A stretch of 64,000 nucleotides of DNA. Source: Salvator merianae. Taxonomy: Eukaryota; Chordata; Lepidosauria; Squamata; Teiidae. The position numbers and the translations under genes were made by a program. Under the pieces are notes generated by a model. The model was not told the origin of the DNA. It saw only the letters and a program-made list of their open reading frames with translations, and did not search any database. The DNA is taken from the NCBI GenBank assembly GCA_003586115.2, contig QVOM02000126.1, forward strand, positions 59,090,456 to 59,154,455, read 5' to 3'. Shown piece after piece: positions 47,677-60,470 of this stretch. Within the stretch, counting starts at the first letter, position 1, and each line of letters begins with the position of its first letter.

Positions 47677-47787
47677 TGTGAATAGAGCTTATTTATGTAT
47701 ACATTAGAATATATTTGAAGAAAATTATGATTGTTGTTGGATCTATCCTTTTAGACCCAGATCAAACCATCTCTTAATGAATCACTG

Positions 47788-48016
47788 AGCTGATTTCCTG
47801 AAAATAAGACCTACCTCGAAAATAAGGCCTAACATGATTTTTCAGGATTTTTGAGGATGCTTGAAATATAACCCCTACTCCAAGAATAAGCCCTAGTTAA
47901 TATAATGAGCTCAGGAATGTTGATGTTTTGTTCAACAATTTTTTGTTGATTATTTTTGCATCTTTTGGAGCAAAAATTAATATAAGACCCTGTCTTATTT
48001 TAGGGGAAACAGGGTA
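47788..48016. mobile_element. MITE with AAAATAAGAC-type inverted ends
   Basis: Left TTTCCTGAAAATAAGACC and right GTCTTATTTTAGGGGAAACAGG form the terminal inverted repeats. The interior repeats the motif AAAATAAGGCCTA, ATTTTTCAGGATTTTTGAGG and TTTTGGAGCAAAAATTAATA. I recall this as a widespread vertebrate DNA-transposon derivative but cannot name the family. Non-coding. Confidence 0.55.
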
Positions 48017-48871
48017 GTTGTGTGCATCCATAAATGAATTTGATTAGTGGAACACTATTCAAGGTATCGCATGAAGTGAACATGTACTGCTTTAGTGTGT
48101 GACCCTCACATAGTCATATATATCTACAGTACACTCCTGTACAACTTTGTGTAGAACGACTCAAAGGTAGCAATAAAATGAGGTATGGTGCACATGAGTA
48201 ATGACAGCAAATGAAATAGTTTTTCACTTGAAAAATCTTAAAGTAACTCACACATCTGTAGGAGGCATCAGGATCCTCTGACTCTGAAAAATGGTTGATT
48301 TTTTTTTTTTTTTTCCCAACAGGAACCACGGCTAATAGTGAAAATTAAAGGAGACCAACCATTTCTGAAGGACCATGAGTTTCTGAGTTCTGATCTGAAG
48401 AAAAGTTCTCAATAATTGGACACCAGGAAAAAGCTTTCTGGGTAGTCACTACCTGCATCCAGATGGGACAAGGCCCAGGTCATTGTGGCACGCAGTCACC
48501 CTGGCAGTGTGGGTGGGTAATCTACACCGGGTGTCACCCTGGAACCCTATGGAAAGGCTGTTGCAGGGGGAATGACATCCACAGCAGCTAAAACTACACC
48601 TAGAATCTCTGTCGTGGAGTGGAAGTGCTGATGGAATCAATTCCTGTCTGCTGCCTGCATCTACATGGGGGTGGACAGGAGTTGACTCCCCTTGTATGGC
48701 TACTCTCAGAATAGTTTAACAAGATTTGATATTAGATTGGGGGGTTGGGAGGCTCAGGGTCTGAATGGGAGTGGAGGCATTTTGCCCATCTCAACTCCAG
48801 ATTCATAAAGGTCTTGCAAAAAGAGATGTGCGGATGGAGTCACTGTTAGCTTTCAAGTATGCCCCGGACAC
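48017..48871. other. Intergenic DNA, no gene seen
   Basis: A poly-T run is at about 48299-48315. Nothing else recognised. Confidence 0.45.
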
Positions 48872-48874
48872 TTA

Positions 48875-49431
48875 GGGCCTGTTCGCACTGCAGCGGTAAA
48901 CCGTTCTTAAGCGCTAGCTGGAATGGAGCTGTTGCACTGCCGTGGGCGCGTGCCTCACCCGATCCCAACCACTTCGTACCCGATTCGTACCTGATCCTGG
49001 GTAAGGGAAGACAAGTAAAAGCTTGTCTTCATTCCGACCTGCGCGATGGAGCGAAGATCGGGCATGGTGCTTTCGCACTCCCGTCCGCATTTGAAATGGC
49101 GGCCGGGCGTGGCTGGCGCGGCTGCACATGCGTGGTACGAAGCTTCACACCCGGGTGCGAAACTTCACACCCGGGATAGCCCTTTGGGCATGGCAGCCTA
49201 GCTGCCGTTACGAAGCTGGCTCCATAACTAGCCCTCTGGTTACGAAGCGGAGCTTGATGGTACGAAGCGGAGCTTGATGGTACGGAGTGCGGTACGGAAC
49301 TAGCGGCTGCCTTTCGCACTGTTCCCTCTGCTGATCGGCTTCGGGTCCGTTCCTCTGCCAGCGTTCTCCAGCCCCTCCGGTCCGAAGCCAACTACTGGGA
49401 ATGGTCTACCGAGCTCAGTGCGAAAAGGCCC
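48875..49431. mobile_element. GGGCCTGTTCGC-family element, GC-rich subfamily, exact TTA duplication
   Basis: Starts GGGCCTGTTCGCACTGC and ends CAGTGCGAAAAGGCCC, flanked by TTA at 48872-48874 and 49432-49434. It is the cleanest copy of its subfamily. GACAAGTAAAAGCTTGTC is at about 49010-49027. The core AAATGGCGGCCGGGCGTGG and GCACATGCG are at about 49093-49130. A short direct repeat, TACGAAGCGGAGCTTGATGG, occurs twice at about 49241-49280. Non-coding. Confidence 0.9.
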
Positions 49432-49434
49432 TTA

Positions 49435-52400
49435 ATATTATTATTTATTTTATTATTTGCATTTTTATCCTGCCCTCTACCCGAATGTCCAGGGCAGGTT
49501 ATTAGATTAAAAACCAATATAAAATGAACATACTAAAACAATAACAGTGTCTGAAAATGGGGAGGAAAAGCTTTTAACAAACTGAGTGTTGTTTGAATCG
49601 TGCATGTGCATATGCATATTGCAGAAGCAAGTCTTTCCTGGGCAATGTACTGAGGGCTGGAGGAAACTAGGGAATATACACTGGCAAAGAATGATTAACC
49701 TAGTCACAAGCAGCAACAGAGGCAATCAAGCCAGACTGAACACATAGAGAAATCTACTTTGCAGCAATGTCAGAAGGCAGCGTCGCCTATACTAGAACTT
49801 CTGAGACTCTGTGCTGGAGCGCATAGCCTGTGCAAACCCATATGCCAAGAAGGCAAATGGGGCTGAAAATGCTAGTGCACTGTGGCAGGGACAGAGGCCC
49901 AGCCTGTGTGCAAACACAACTTAGCATATGGAGTTACCTTAATGCAATCTGCCCAGAACAATTTGATGTTTGCATTCAACATGGGATGGAAGGTCCTTCT
50001 GCTCCTCACTAAGGAAAGGCTAATCAGCATTTCGTTATTCTACCAGCCTTTTCCTGTGTTGAGTCTCAAGAGAGCCACTTTGAGATCACAGCTCTCCCTC
50101 TGTCAGGGAAATGTTTCAGCTCCTTTCATCTTCTCAATCCATTTGTCTTTTCACATCTCAACTCTTCTATCTTGGACTCCAGGCAACCCTCTGCAGAAAA
50201 CAATCTGGTAAAGAGAAGTCACGATGTGGAGCAACACCTGAGAGCAGCTGGGCTTGTCTGTGGTCTCACGATGTGGAAAGGGCTGGAGGAAAATAAGAGC
50301 TCAGATGCCTTCTGGGGTAGGGGCACCCTAGGCATCTCTGCGCACCAGGCCCGTCAGAGGTTTGGCACACTACCAGTAACCGCATGCAGCGATGGGCGAA
50401 CCTGTCAGATACTGTTTCTTACAAGCTTCTGGCATTTCGCGTATAAAGTTACGTAAAGCATTTCTACGTAAGTTTCCTTTAGAAATGGAAGAGGGGAGGG
50501 TTCCACAGCTGGCTTTCATCTCACTTGTCACAGATTTGGGGGTGTTCTGCCGGGCTGCAGTTCTGCTTTGAAGCAACTCTTTTGGATACAGCTACGATAT
50601 CCATCTTCAGAGGATATAACTGCTAAAAGGGTCAAATGCAACATCTTCCTTAAAAATGTTTTGTCAAATATAGTATGTGCATTTTATACCCTAACTTGAC
50701 TGCAATTGCATTTTTGCAAGCTCTTCTCTCCAACATAATACGTTAGTGATTTTTCATTGATTTCCCCTTGAATTAGGTCTTTTGTAAAAACACTTTCGCT
50801 AGAAAGCTGCACAGGAAAGGAGAGGTAAGAATTTGATATCTAAATTTTGGTTTGCAAAGAGATTTGGCAATCACAAACTCTTTCTCCCTCATCCCTGATC
50901 CAAAGCCAAAGATCTAAACTATGCAAATCATTCTTTCAAGCAAGCAATTTTCCAGCAACTGCATTCACACTAGCATACTTTTCTATTTTTTCTGTTACTG
51001 AAAGTGTTATATAAATACTGACAGAAAAATATTGTCCAGTTTGATGCAAGTGCTGAACTGGTACTCCACCATGGATAAGTCTTTCGCAGAGTTTAGATCT
51101 CACAGAATGCTTGTACCTTCTTTTGTGCTAGGTGCTTTGGTTCAGGGCTGCATGGCCTCAGGAGGCATCCTTTCCACAGTGTTCAGTCCCTCAACTTTGG
51201 GGTATCTGAACTGCCAATTTCAGGCCTACTTTGTACCTTCCTTCGACAAGCATGACACTGCACAGGCAGATGCTGGGTAGATAAACGGGGGACAGGGTGA
51301 TGGAGCACGTGGCCACACTCCTGATCCAACACAGCCCTTAAGGAACAGCACTTGTGCTGCTCTGCAACTCACACGCAATGAGGCATCAAGGTGGTTTGGA
51401 GTTCACACCACTACTCGTCGAAATAACGCTCAAGACTTGTCGCTGAACACAGAATGGTTGCCTCCAATCTCACACTGGTTTGTAAACCACAGTGGGTAAA
51501 CTGTGACTTCCCCTATAACCCTCCTTCCTCTAATAGCACAATTTTGCTTTTACATGGATGTGTCTTTGCTTGTTTAAAGCAATCCAGAAACTTTCAAAAA
51601 TGTGATCTGGCAGACAATCCTGACAGAGCACAGCTGATCCCCTGATAGCTCCGTGCACTTCAGCTGTCTGACTGGGTCTCTACAATGCCCTTAATGGACA
51701 CCAGCTGACTGGCCCCATGGTCCCCCTAAACCTCTCAAGTACTTGCATGACGTGGTTTTGTCCTTTGTGGTGGTTTGTGTGCACCGGATTGCAGCCCCAC
51801 ACAACGGATGAAGAGATATACTACCTCAGGCCCCTGGATCCAGCAGAGAGGCATTTTTCTTGCCACTATCCAACTGGCATCTGAAAATCTTTTGGCATAA
51901 ATTTCAGAGGAAGAGCACCCCTTCTAAGGGCATCAAGGTTTTAAAAGCTTTCTTTAGCTGCCGCTAAAGTTTTTGAGGTTCGTGTCAGCTGCCTCAAGTT
52001 GCCACAAAGTAGATGGAATACAAATACACAAATAAAGTGTTTGAGAGTCTTTTAAAAATTGATAATCTGCAGCATACTAAAAACCTCAGAACAGAGTGGT
52101 CCACCAACATTAAGTGATCTAGATCAAGGCTGAATAATAGCTGAGGTCACAATGGGAAAATCTATATGGATGTACATTGGGGGGGGGGATTTATGTTATT
52201 GAGTTTGCTTTGGCTAACCTGTTTGACAGAAGATTTCTACAATGGAGCCCCTACTGTGAGTTTTGTAATAGAGACAAATGTTACAAAACAGTCTCCAAAG
52301 CAAGCGGTTTCTGCAAATATCACTCAAACTGCAGTGTTTATCAGTGCACACAAACTATCTGCAATGCACTGTGTGTGATTATATGAGCAGTTTATGCAAA

Positions 52401-53632
52401 TATGTCTAAGAAATGCAGACATCCTAGGCAGTTTGCACAATGTTTGCAAACTGCACCTGGTATGAACAGACCCATTATGTCGTTAAGTTTTTATTATGTT
52501 TCATCTGAGTCATTTTGGCTGTATTGTTTCATGTTGTTTACATTCTTTGCATTAAAAGAAGAGAGGAAGAAAGTACGCACCACTAAAAACATTGAGTTTT
52601 AACATAATTTAACCTTTTACATTGTGAAATCTCCTCCATGCAGATCACTTGAAGCACTGAGTGAGGTCGGTGGAGGAAGCAGCTATGACATAGCTGTGAA
52701 AGCTGACACAGGCTGGCAGAGGGTAGAGGAGAAAAATTTGACAGTCCTTGCGAGGACAGTTGCCAACTCAGAGTTCAAGGAACTGAGGGAAGAGTACCAT
52801 CAGCAATGGAGTTGGTGACTTAATTTGACTATAGGTAAGCAGGCAACCTGGAAAGCTAAGGGACAGACAGGTGAGCATATATGTTTTGGGCATCTCTCTT
52901 CCTCACACTGGCTTTTGGGAGCATATTTCTTCTGGCAAGAATAATGAAACAATGATGGTGTAAACTTAAGTGAAAAGGAAGGGGGACAGGCTTGGGGGTA
53001 AGTGAGTGAGTGAGTTCATAGTTGGGCACTTTGGTGGGCAGCATTTCTCATTTTGCCTTCCTGATCTTATTTGGCAGATTGGAAAATCTATGGCTCTTCT
53101 AGAAGCATCGATGAGATACTCATTTCAACAAATCTGAAAACTGAGTGCAAACAGGTGAAGCAACCTGAAGTAAGAAAGCAATAGAGCAAGGAAGACCCCT
53201 CTGTTTGCAAGTGCAAGCCTGCTCAAGACAGGCATTGTGCCATTTGGGGCACTTTTATAATGCTAAAGGCCTTAGAAAGCTTGTACATAAAAAAAAAAAA
53301 AAAGTAAGGTGAGCAGATGCCCATGAGGGAAAAGTATCCTAATCTGGGAGCAGGCAGAATCAGATGGAAAACAAGAGGATGGGATGCCAACCTGCACACC
53401 CAAGACAAGCCTTGAAGCAGTGTGTAGGGAAATCAGTACTAAGCAAGGAAACAGAACAACAGCAGCAACAGGAGAAATGGCAGATGCTGATCCAGAATAA
53501 GCTCCTAAATGTTTGGGCATTCATGAAATTCATTAGAAAAAGAAACATGATTGCTTTAGTCCTTCTCCATTCAGATGGCACTTAAGAGAAATCCAGAAAG
53601 AGAAGTTGATCTTTACAAAGGTAAGTTCTTCA
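49435..53632. other. Intergenic DNA, no gene seen
   Basis: 49436-49550 is a minus-strand dispersed-repeat tail (TTATTTTATTATTTGCATTTTTATCC...GGGCAGGTTATTAGA). 50505-50635 matches 40850-40985 in variant form. Frames reach 109 codons without recognisable domains. A poly-A run lies at about 53288-53302. Confidence 0.45.
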
Positions 53633-53640
53633 ATCAGATA

Positions 53641-53821
53641 TATCAATGTGCTGAACTGGTTCGGTTAGTTTGCAGCTGGCACCAAACTGGTGTGTTTGAA
53701 CGGTTCAGTTGCAAATGGAACTACCCTGCTGATCCAAAAAACAGTTCAAATTGAGATGAAGCAAGGGTAGTTTACTTTGATTTGAACCAAACCACTAAAT
53801 TTCAGTTTATGCACATTTCTA
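53641..53821. mobile_element. Short hAT-type MITE
   Basis: Starts TATCAATGTGCTGAAC and ends TATGCACATTTCTA. Flanks ATCAGATA (53633-53640) and ATTAGATA (53822-53829) match at seven of eight positions, fitting an aged 8-bp duplication. The interior holds GGTTCGGTTAG and TTTGAACCAAACC, which can pair. Non-coding. Confidence 0.65.
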
Positions 53822-53829
53822 ATTAGATA

Positions 53830-55603
53830 TGATGCCAGTCATGAAGAGCACAGAATCATAATGTCCCCTGTGATAGAGAAGACCATGTCATTTGGCACAA
53901 TGGTTGCCCATGGCAAGAGAGGTAACTCTATACGGGCCCATTTTGGACAGGTCTTGCCACACACCAATCCTACGCCAGTAGCTTTCCAATAACTCAGTGC
54001 ATTGGACTGGCGGGTAGTGTTGCCTTTGACCATCAGGCTACACATTGCACCCAACATGTAATAATCATGATACCTTAAGGGAAAAATTCCCTAAACTGTT
54101 AGATTTCATTAATTTAAGGCAGGGCTGTAGGAAATGGCCTGCACAGACGGAATTTTTTGGCACTCCCAGACTCCTTCACAGACACAAAGGAACCAAGTAA
54201 AGAAAAGTTAAACTGAATGGTTAGTGCAAACCTGCAAATTGGAAGTAATCACTTTTTTCCAACATTTCCTTAGTATTTTTTCCCTATCACAGAGTCAGAA
54301 CCAAATCCCTCTCTCCATAAGTCCTAATTCTTCAAAGAGGAGTGCTGCAATGCATGGGAGTTATCTTCTTTGCCTCTTCAACTCTGATAGGATGCTCATG
54401 CATAGCATTCTGGTTGTTCATTGGCTCTCTTCTGATATCTCCCTCTCTATTCCTCAGAATGGCATGCTTGGATACGCTTGACAAGTGTAGCCATCCCTAA
54501 TTGCTTTCTTCCTTCCTTTTCACCCTTTTCTAAGCTGTATTAATAGAGCAACATAAATATTCATAAGTTATATTTAACAGTGTGAAGATGGTTTGTTCAT
54601 ATCTGTATTTTTGTGTGGTCTATCTGTTATTCCTTATTGTATGTCATGTAAACCATGTAAAGTCTGGATAAATCTGTAGTAGATAAGTAAAATTAAAAAA
54701 AAATCAGGCATTTTTTCAATTAAAATCAAAAGAAATTTATCATTAATCATTCACACATTATTTTGAAATAGGATGTCCTTTGCTTGCATATTTAATAAAT
54801 TAGGTAACAGAAAAAGTTAATTGAGGTTAATTTGAAGAAGCACATATTCACCAAGAACAATGCTTTTTATAGAAACTGGCAGAATTTTATTCAGTATACC
54901 AATCAAGCGAATTATGATTAGCTTTTGACTGAAGAGTTTATCAATGTATGGAAAGACTGAACTGTAGTAAGGTTTATTATATTTACCAGGGAACTCTAAG
55001 CACAGATTCCAAATGGAGCTTCACTTCTTCTCCACCACCTTCATGGAAGTGGTCCATGGGCTATCACTTGGTTGCAGAGATTAGTATCTGGCTCCAAAAC
55101 TGCCAGGACCTTCAGCATCAACACCAGTGTCAGGGACCTGGTCACACCACAACATGATAGTCTGTTTTAGGATGGAACAGGAACTTGGACTGTTTTCAGG
55201 TTCCCATGTCTGCTTATACCTCACACTCCAAGCACAACTCTTCAACCTCTGAGCATGTGATAACTGCCCCAACTCCCCTGACCTAACACTCAGGAAGAAC
55301 TTAGCTTTGGAGGGAAGTAGGTGTGCCTTAATTTTTTCTTGTCTTCTTGCAGCTGAAATGAACTCAGAGCTGGAATAATTCAATTAATGGGTAGTTTGAA
55401 TTGGGTGGGGGGAATAGTCTGGAGAAAAAATGGAAATGCATTTTGGTATGTGATCCCTGAGAAATAGAATGGTCAGGAAATGGATTAAAAATAGAGTGTG
55501 ACTATAGCCTCAGGCACAAAATGGCCTGGTACTGGAAATGGTTCAGTCATCTCCATTTCATTGTGAGACTCTCCATTTACAGTTCCACTGTATTGATGTA
55601 TTA

Positions 55604-55606
<3 letters not shown>
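53830..55606. other. Intergenic DNA, no gene seen
   Basis: AT-rich around 54540-54900. Frames of up to 100 codons are unrecognised. Confidence 0.45.

Positions 55607-55653
<47 letters not shown>
55607..55653. repeat. (CA)n microsatellite
   Basis: Forty-seven bases of uninterrupted CA dinucleotide, read CACACA on the plus strand. Confidence 0.98.
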
Positions 55654-55654
<1 letters not shown>

Positions 55655-55724
55655 GCTTACCATCAGGGCCTTTACACAGGCTACATTGGTATAGGTTAAT
55701 CTGAATTTTTGAGTGGCTCCTGAC

Positions 55725-56012
55725 TGAGATGTTATCAGCTTCTGCTATTGGCATTTGACCGAGATACCAGCACAGGCATGTATTGCACAGCAGGGTCAGA
55801 GTGCTATCACTCTCCTCCCTGTTCATGAAGCAGAGTGCTACATGAGCAGTGCCAATCTCAAGCACACCTGAGATGTTATCAGCTTCTGCTATTGGCATTT
55901 GACCGAGATACCAGCACAGGCATGTATTGCACAGCAGGGTCAGAGTGCTATCACTCTCCTCCCTGTTCATGAAGCAGAGTGCTACATGAGCAGTGCCAAT
56001 CTCAAGCACACC
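55725..56012. repeat. 144-bp perfect tandem duplication
   Basis: 55725-55868 and 55869-56012 are identical by eye, each running from TGAGATGTTATCAGC to TCTCAAGCACACC. As 144 is a multiple of three, the 174-codon minus-strand frame across it duplicates a 48-residue block. That frame also spans the CA repeat and shows no domain, so I do not call it a gene. Confidence 0.93.
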
Positions 56013-57717
56013 AGTAATGGTGTGCTGTCTGCATGCTGTCTGCTGCCCCCTGTTGCCAACATCACAGTTGCAAAAATTTTTTTATGTGTGGGTGTCACCA
56101 AACATAGGAAGGAGCCCTGTGGGTCATTTTCTGTGTCCGATTACTCTTCAGGCAGCCACACAGTAGCAACAGGGCCACTGAAGTGGCATAAGTGCACTTG
56201 AGTTATAGCTGTCCAGATTCAGGGAGTGTACAAGGGGCCCTAATGGTGCCATGCAGATCTTAGCATCATGTTACAGACAGTGGGCATGCCATTCCTCTTT
56301 TAATCAGTGTTAAAATTGTTCTTCTACAGTGTTTCTATGAGAAGAGTTGGGGTGGGGTGCTTGCTTTCTCTGTCTACCTGTCTTCTTTGGGGAACCGGGG
56401 TACTCTTACCAGTATAACAGGAAGGACAGCTGAGGAAAAGCAAGTCTTCAAGTAGACACTCCACTCTCCTGCCTCTCCCCTCCCCTCCATGTGTCCTCCT
56501 TCGTGTCCCGTGTCCTCTCTCCCCTCTCTCGGTCCCCTCTCCCCTGCTAGTTCCACTGTATGAAATACCAACCTGAAAAGGACGTGTTAAACTATTTTAT
56601 TTTAGTAATAAAACCATGGGATACAAGTACATGAGAAATCTAAAAATAAAATATGTAACTCCAAAATGTATATCCAAGTATACATAAAACAACCACAGTT
56701 GGATATCAAGTTGATAAGGTCAACATAGCAGATTTGGGCTTTTACTTCATCTTCTGGCTCATAATATTTTCAAGTACTATATAAATTGTTCTCAGCAACA
56801 GTTTGTTTGCAAGAATGAAGAGGACTGATAGAACGAGTCCCTTCAGAAGATGGTTTTCACTGTCATGTTGCAAAGCAGATAAACATGTTCTATCATTTTA
56901 GTGATCTCCGCTATTGTACAACTCTGTTTTCAGTTGTCCTGCAGTCATGTAAGAGGCTAGTGAGTTAAAACTGTGAGGCCAAATGCCATTTGTCTATGAA
57001 GTCTTCATCAACGGCTGACTCTGACTTCACTTGGTGGAACAAAAAAGCCCCAATCCTGAGATAATATCTGTGACTTTCACTCACTAGGGTAGATGATACA
57101 GTTATCCATTTTTGAATGGGAACTTTATAGTAACAGTTGAACACATTCATGTGAATGCTACATAGAACACATCTGCTTGTATTTGCATTTTAAATGAAAA
57201 TACAGCAATCAATCTGAACAACAGAACTGTGAAATCCCAGTTGGCTATGCTAGCAAAAATACCTAATCGTCTCATTATCTAGCAGGAATTTTAGCCAATT
57301 ATAGTTTTTTTCTTGGATGAAGAACCAAAACAGATTGGATCCATCTGGGATTTGTACCATGATCTCATCAGACCAAATCCTAGACGTGGAACTTCACAAG
57401 ACAAGCAAAGCTCTATTAAATCTATATGACTGATAGCCTAATCTTAAAATATATTGTACCAATCTGTAAGTTCCTTGGATAGAACACCACAGCCTCCATC
57501 CCAGCGTAAAATCACAAAATGAGATGTCACATGCATCTTGGTACACAGTGCTAACATTGAAGGCAAGGGCAGAATTGCTGCATTAAGACTTTTTGTGTTT
57601 TTATAACTCCGTCAAGGCAGTAAATATGAAATTCAGAACTTTGAATATAGGGTGAGTGCTGGTACACTTTAGAAAAATGTATCCTAGTGTGATCTTATAA
57701 TTCTGCTATATTACCAG
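56013..57717. other. Intergenic DNA, no gene seen
   Basis: A CT/CC-rich block lies at about 56460-56550. No recognisable genes or repeats. Confidence 0.45.
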
Positions 57718-57905
57718 ACTGCTAGCTCAATGGTAGAGCAAACTGCCTGAAAAGGAGAGGGTTGCTGGTTTAATCCTCAGCCTTTCCCTGGAAATAGGCA
57801 ATGAGAAACCACTTCTGTATCGCTGCCAAAAAAGACTGCATAGAAGGGCCCATGCAGTCAACCAGGAGTTGACCATGACTCAGTGGTACCCAATAACAAC
57901 AATGC
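57718..57905 (+). repeat. tRNA-derived SINE
   Basis: TAGCTCAATGGTAGAGCA (about 57723-57740) resembles an RNA polymerase III A box, and GGTTGCTGGTTTAATCC (about 57761-57777) a B box. A body follows (GGAAATAGGCAATGAGAAACC) with a tail (GTTGACCATGACTCAGTGGTACCC) ending in AATAACAACAA. Lack of a tRNA fold after the B box and the presence of body and tail mark it as a SINE rather than a tRNA gene. Its partner is at 30488-30680. Confidence 0.75.
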
Positions 57906-59326
57906 CTGTATAGTATAGAGAAGCTGAAAGGGGAATTATACTATTTCAAACTGCACAGTAGCTATAACATACCACTAGCATAGTACACAGTGGTGTAGAC
58001 TCCATACATCAGCTATAAGAATGTAGCAATTGTTAAAATGGTGAGGGAAGAGCACAGAGATATTTTGCAACACAAGGCATAGTACAGCAGACACAGAGAT
58101 GTGTATCATCTTCAATACTGTGTTTCGTCTCTCCAAACCTGCCACAGGTCCTATCACTGATAGCGTATATCTTTACAATGAGGGCTTTAGTGTCCTTATA
58201 TCACAAACATTCCATGATACCAGCAATTCTACTTTTGACAAGAAGGCCCAAAAGGTTTCAAGGAACTCTAGATGCCAGGAGGCGGAGTGGGTGGCTGACC
58301 TTGCTCTAGATGCCAGGAGGCAGAGTGGGTGGCTGACCTTGCTCTAAGTACTACCAGCCTGGAGAAGATTTGTTAAAACAAGTTCTACCTGCCTCCCTAC
58401 AACTTCTTGGATATTCTAATGGAGAAAGAGATTCTTCCTCATACTTTCTCTTCACTATAGAACGATGTGAGAAGCTTCCTAGAAACCTGAGGAAAGAACA
58501 GCCACCAGGTTACCATGGCTCAGTAATCGTCTCTCAGAATAAAGCTGTGCTACAAGTTTCCTCTGTGTAGGTATGTGTGTGGGGAGGCAGGAGGATACAA
58601 TATTTGCTACTGGATATGTAATTGTTGTAATAGCAAGTAACATAGTGGATGGGTATCCTTATGTCCCAGATGGACATACTGACACTTGTTGATGTCCAGC
58701 CACTTTGATCATGTCTAAAAACTTAAGTACTCTAAACACGGTCTTTTAGCAGGTCTCCTTGACATGTTGTCAGCAACAGCTCCTGTTATTTCTATCCATA
58801 GCAATGCTAGCAGGGAATCAGAAGGTTAGAGAAACCTGGGATATTGGAGGAAATACACTTCCCAAATCTCACTGCAGTCAGTGTTATGAGGCCAGAATGA
58901 TCTTGGAAGGCACTTGAATATTTTTCATTAGCCTCTCAAATGTTAACTTTTTGTTATGCAATGCTGAGAATTTCCTCTATAGCATTAACTGTCAGTGAAA
59001 ATTTGCTAAGCCTAAATGGGTTGGCAAGAAATTGGTTGCTAAGCCCACAGTTGGATGTCATCTCTTCATAGATGGCCTGATATCCTGTCAAGACAATTGT
59101 CAGGGAGATGACAGCAGCATCAGAAAAACAGTGGCTCACTGGAAGATAAAATTCTTTCAAACTCAAGATTATACTGCTTTCTAGCATGGATTCTTGAATG
59201 CATTTGACTTTCATGCACATAATTTTCAGTTGGTCTTCTGCCGAATTAAATGCACTTGTGCCATAGGAAAGGACAGTATAGACCTCAAATGACAAGGAAG
59301 AAGCAGATTTCCATTCTTATTTGGAT
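57906..59326. other. Intergenic DNA, no gene seen
   Basis: It includes a 38-bp tandem duplication at about 58266-58341 (CTCTAGATGCCAGGAGGC units, one base apart). The 113-codon minus-strand frame at 58954-59295 has no recognisable motif, and I leave it uncalled. Confidence 0.45.
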
Positions 59327-59520
59327 CTCCATAAGAACATAAGAACATAAGAGGAACCTTGCTGGATCAGGCCACAGCCCATCTAATCCAACATTCTGTT
59401 TCACACAGTGGTCCACCAATTGCTTCTGGGCATTTTCAAACAGAATAAAGGCAAAACCTTCACCTGCTCTTGACTCCCCGCAAATGGTTTTACAGGCATC
59501 CTGCCTGTCTTTCCTCCCTA
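59327..59520 (-). mobile_element. CR1/L2-like LINE 3' end fragment
   Basis: ATAAGAACATAAGAACATAAGAGG begins it, so the terminal TTCTTATG repeat has three units on the element's strand. GCTGGATCAGGCCACAGCCC and CCACCAATTGCTTCTGGGC follow as in the 42050 copy. Severely truncated. Confidence 0.85.
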
Positions 59521-59984
59521 CAAGACCTTTCCTGATCTCCAGTCTTCAGTTGAACTTTCATCCTGAATCTTCCTCTCTTTTACACATTTCCATTCAATTC
59601 TCAGTTAAGCCGGAAGTTTTCACTGTCGCAGTTCTCATGAGGTAGATTTTGGAAGGAAAACCAGGGGATCATGTATAGTGATATCGATAAATCAACATTC
59701 AGCCATCTGATTGGGACACACAGTTTTTGCCAGTGTGGACGCACAAGTCCTCCACACTGATTGGCCACTTGAAATTGGCAATCTTTTCATCTTACTTTTC
59801 ATCTTACTTCCTAATCAGAAGCTCCCTCATTAGGATTATACTCATTCCAGCATGGACAGAGCATGCCAGTGGTGGGTGGGGCCACACAGATTCACACTGA
59901 AGTGCACACCGTTGAGGCCCTGAGGTAGACTTCATGGCCCCTTGTTCAGATCTAAGGTAATTGCAAACGGGCCCTTATATTTGT

Positions 59985-60470
59985 AGAAATATGCAAGAGG
60001 TATATCTCTGGCATTTACGGAATAGGGAGGTTAAAGATGTTGGTGAGATTTTGTACTCTTTTCCAAAATATATTTATTTTGTGACAGTTCCACCAAAGGT
60101 GGAAATAAATTGGAAGTTCTTGACAGCCTCTCCAATATGTGGGTGTTTTAGCTCCTATTATTCTGGCTATATGACTGGGGTTCTGTACCATCTATACAAC
60201 AATTTCATGCATAGTTCTTTAACTAAGCTGGACACATGCCAGCTCAGCTTGGTATTTGACAGTTTTTGCCAGGTTTGTTGTGGAATGCTAACTCCAATAT
60301 CTGACTCCCAATTATTTTTCAAAGCTTCCATTGTCTTAAAGTAATAGGTTTTAAATTGCTTCCATTGTCTTAAAATAATATATTTTAAAGTGTATCGAAA
60401 GCTTTCACCTTTTTCTTCTTGTCTGTTTTTGTAACACGTCAACACACAGATACACACTTTTAGAGCGGAA
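59985..60470 (-). mobile_element. L1 ORF2 C-terminal fragment, minus strand
   Basis: Minus-strand readings give SLVKELCMKLLYRWYRTPV, then YWRGCQELPIYFHLWWNCHKINIFW. WYxTP followed by HLWWxC and FW is the conserved C-terminal region of L1 ORF2. Stops and frame changes show it is dead. A tandem repeat of TTTTAAA...TGCTTCCATTGTCTTAAA lies at about 60325-60390. Confidence 0.75.

Noticed and set aside
55485..56009. 174-codon minus-strand frame with a doubled 48-residue block
   Set aside because: It spans a CA microsatellite and a perfect tandem duplication, and has no recognisable domain.
57718..57790. Possible tRNA gene
   Set aside because: A and B box resemblance, but no acceptor stem pairing and a SINE body and tail follow; a second copy is at 30488.
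58954..59295. 113-codon minus-strand frame as a host exon
   Set aside because: No domain, no recognisable splice context and no neighbouring exon.
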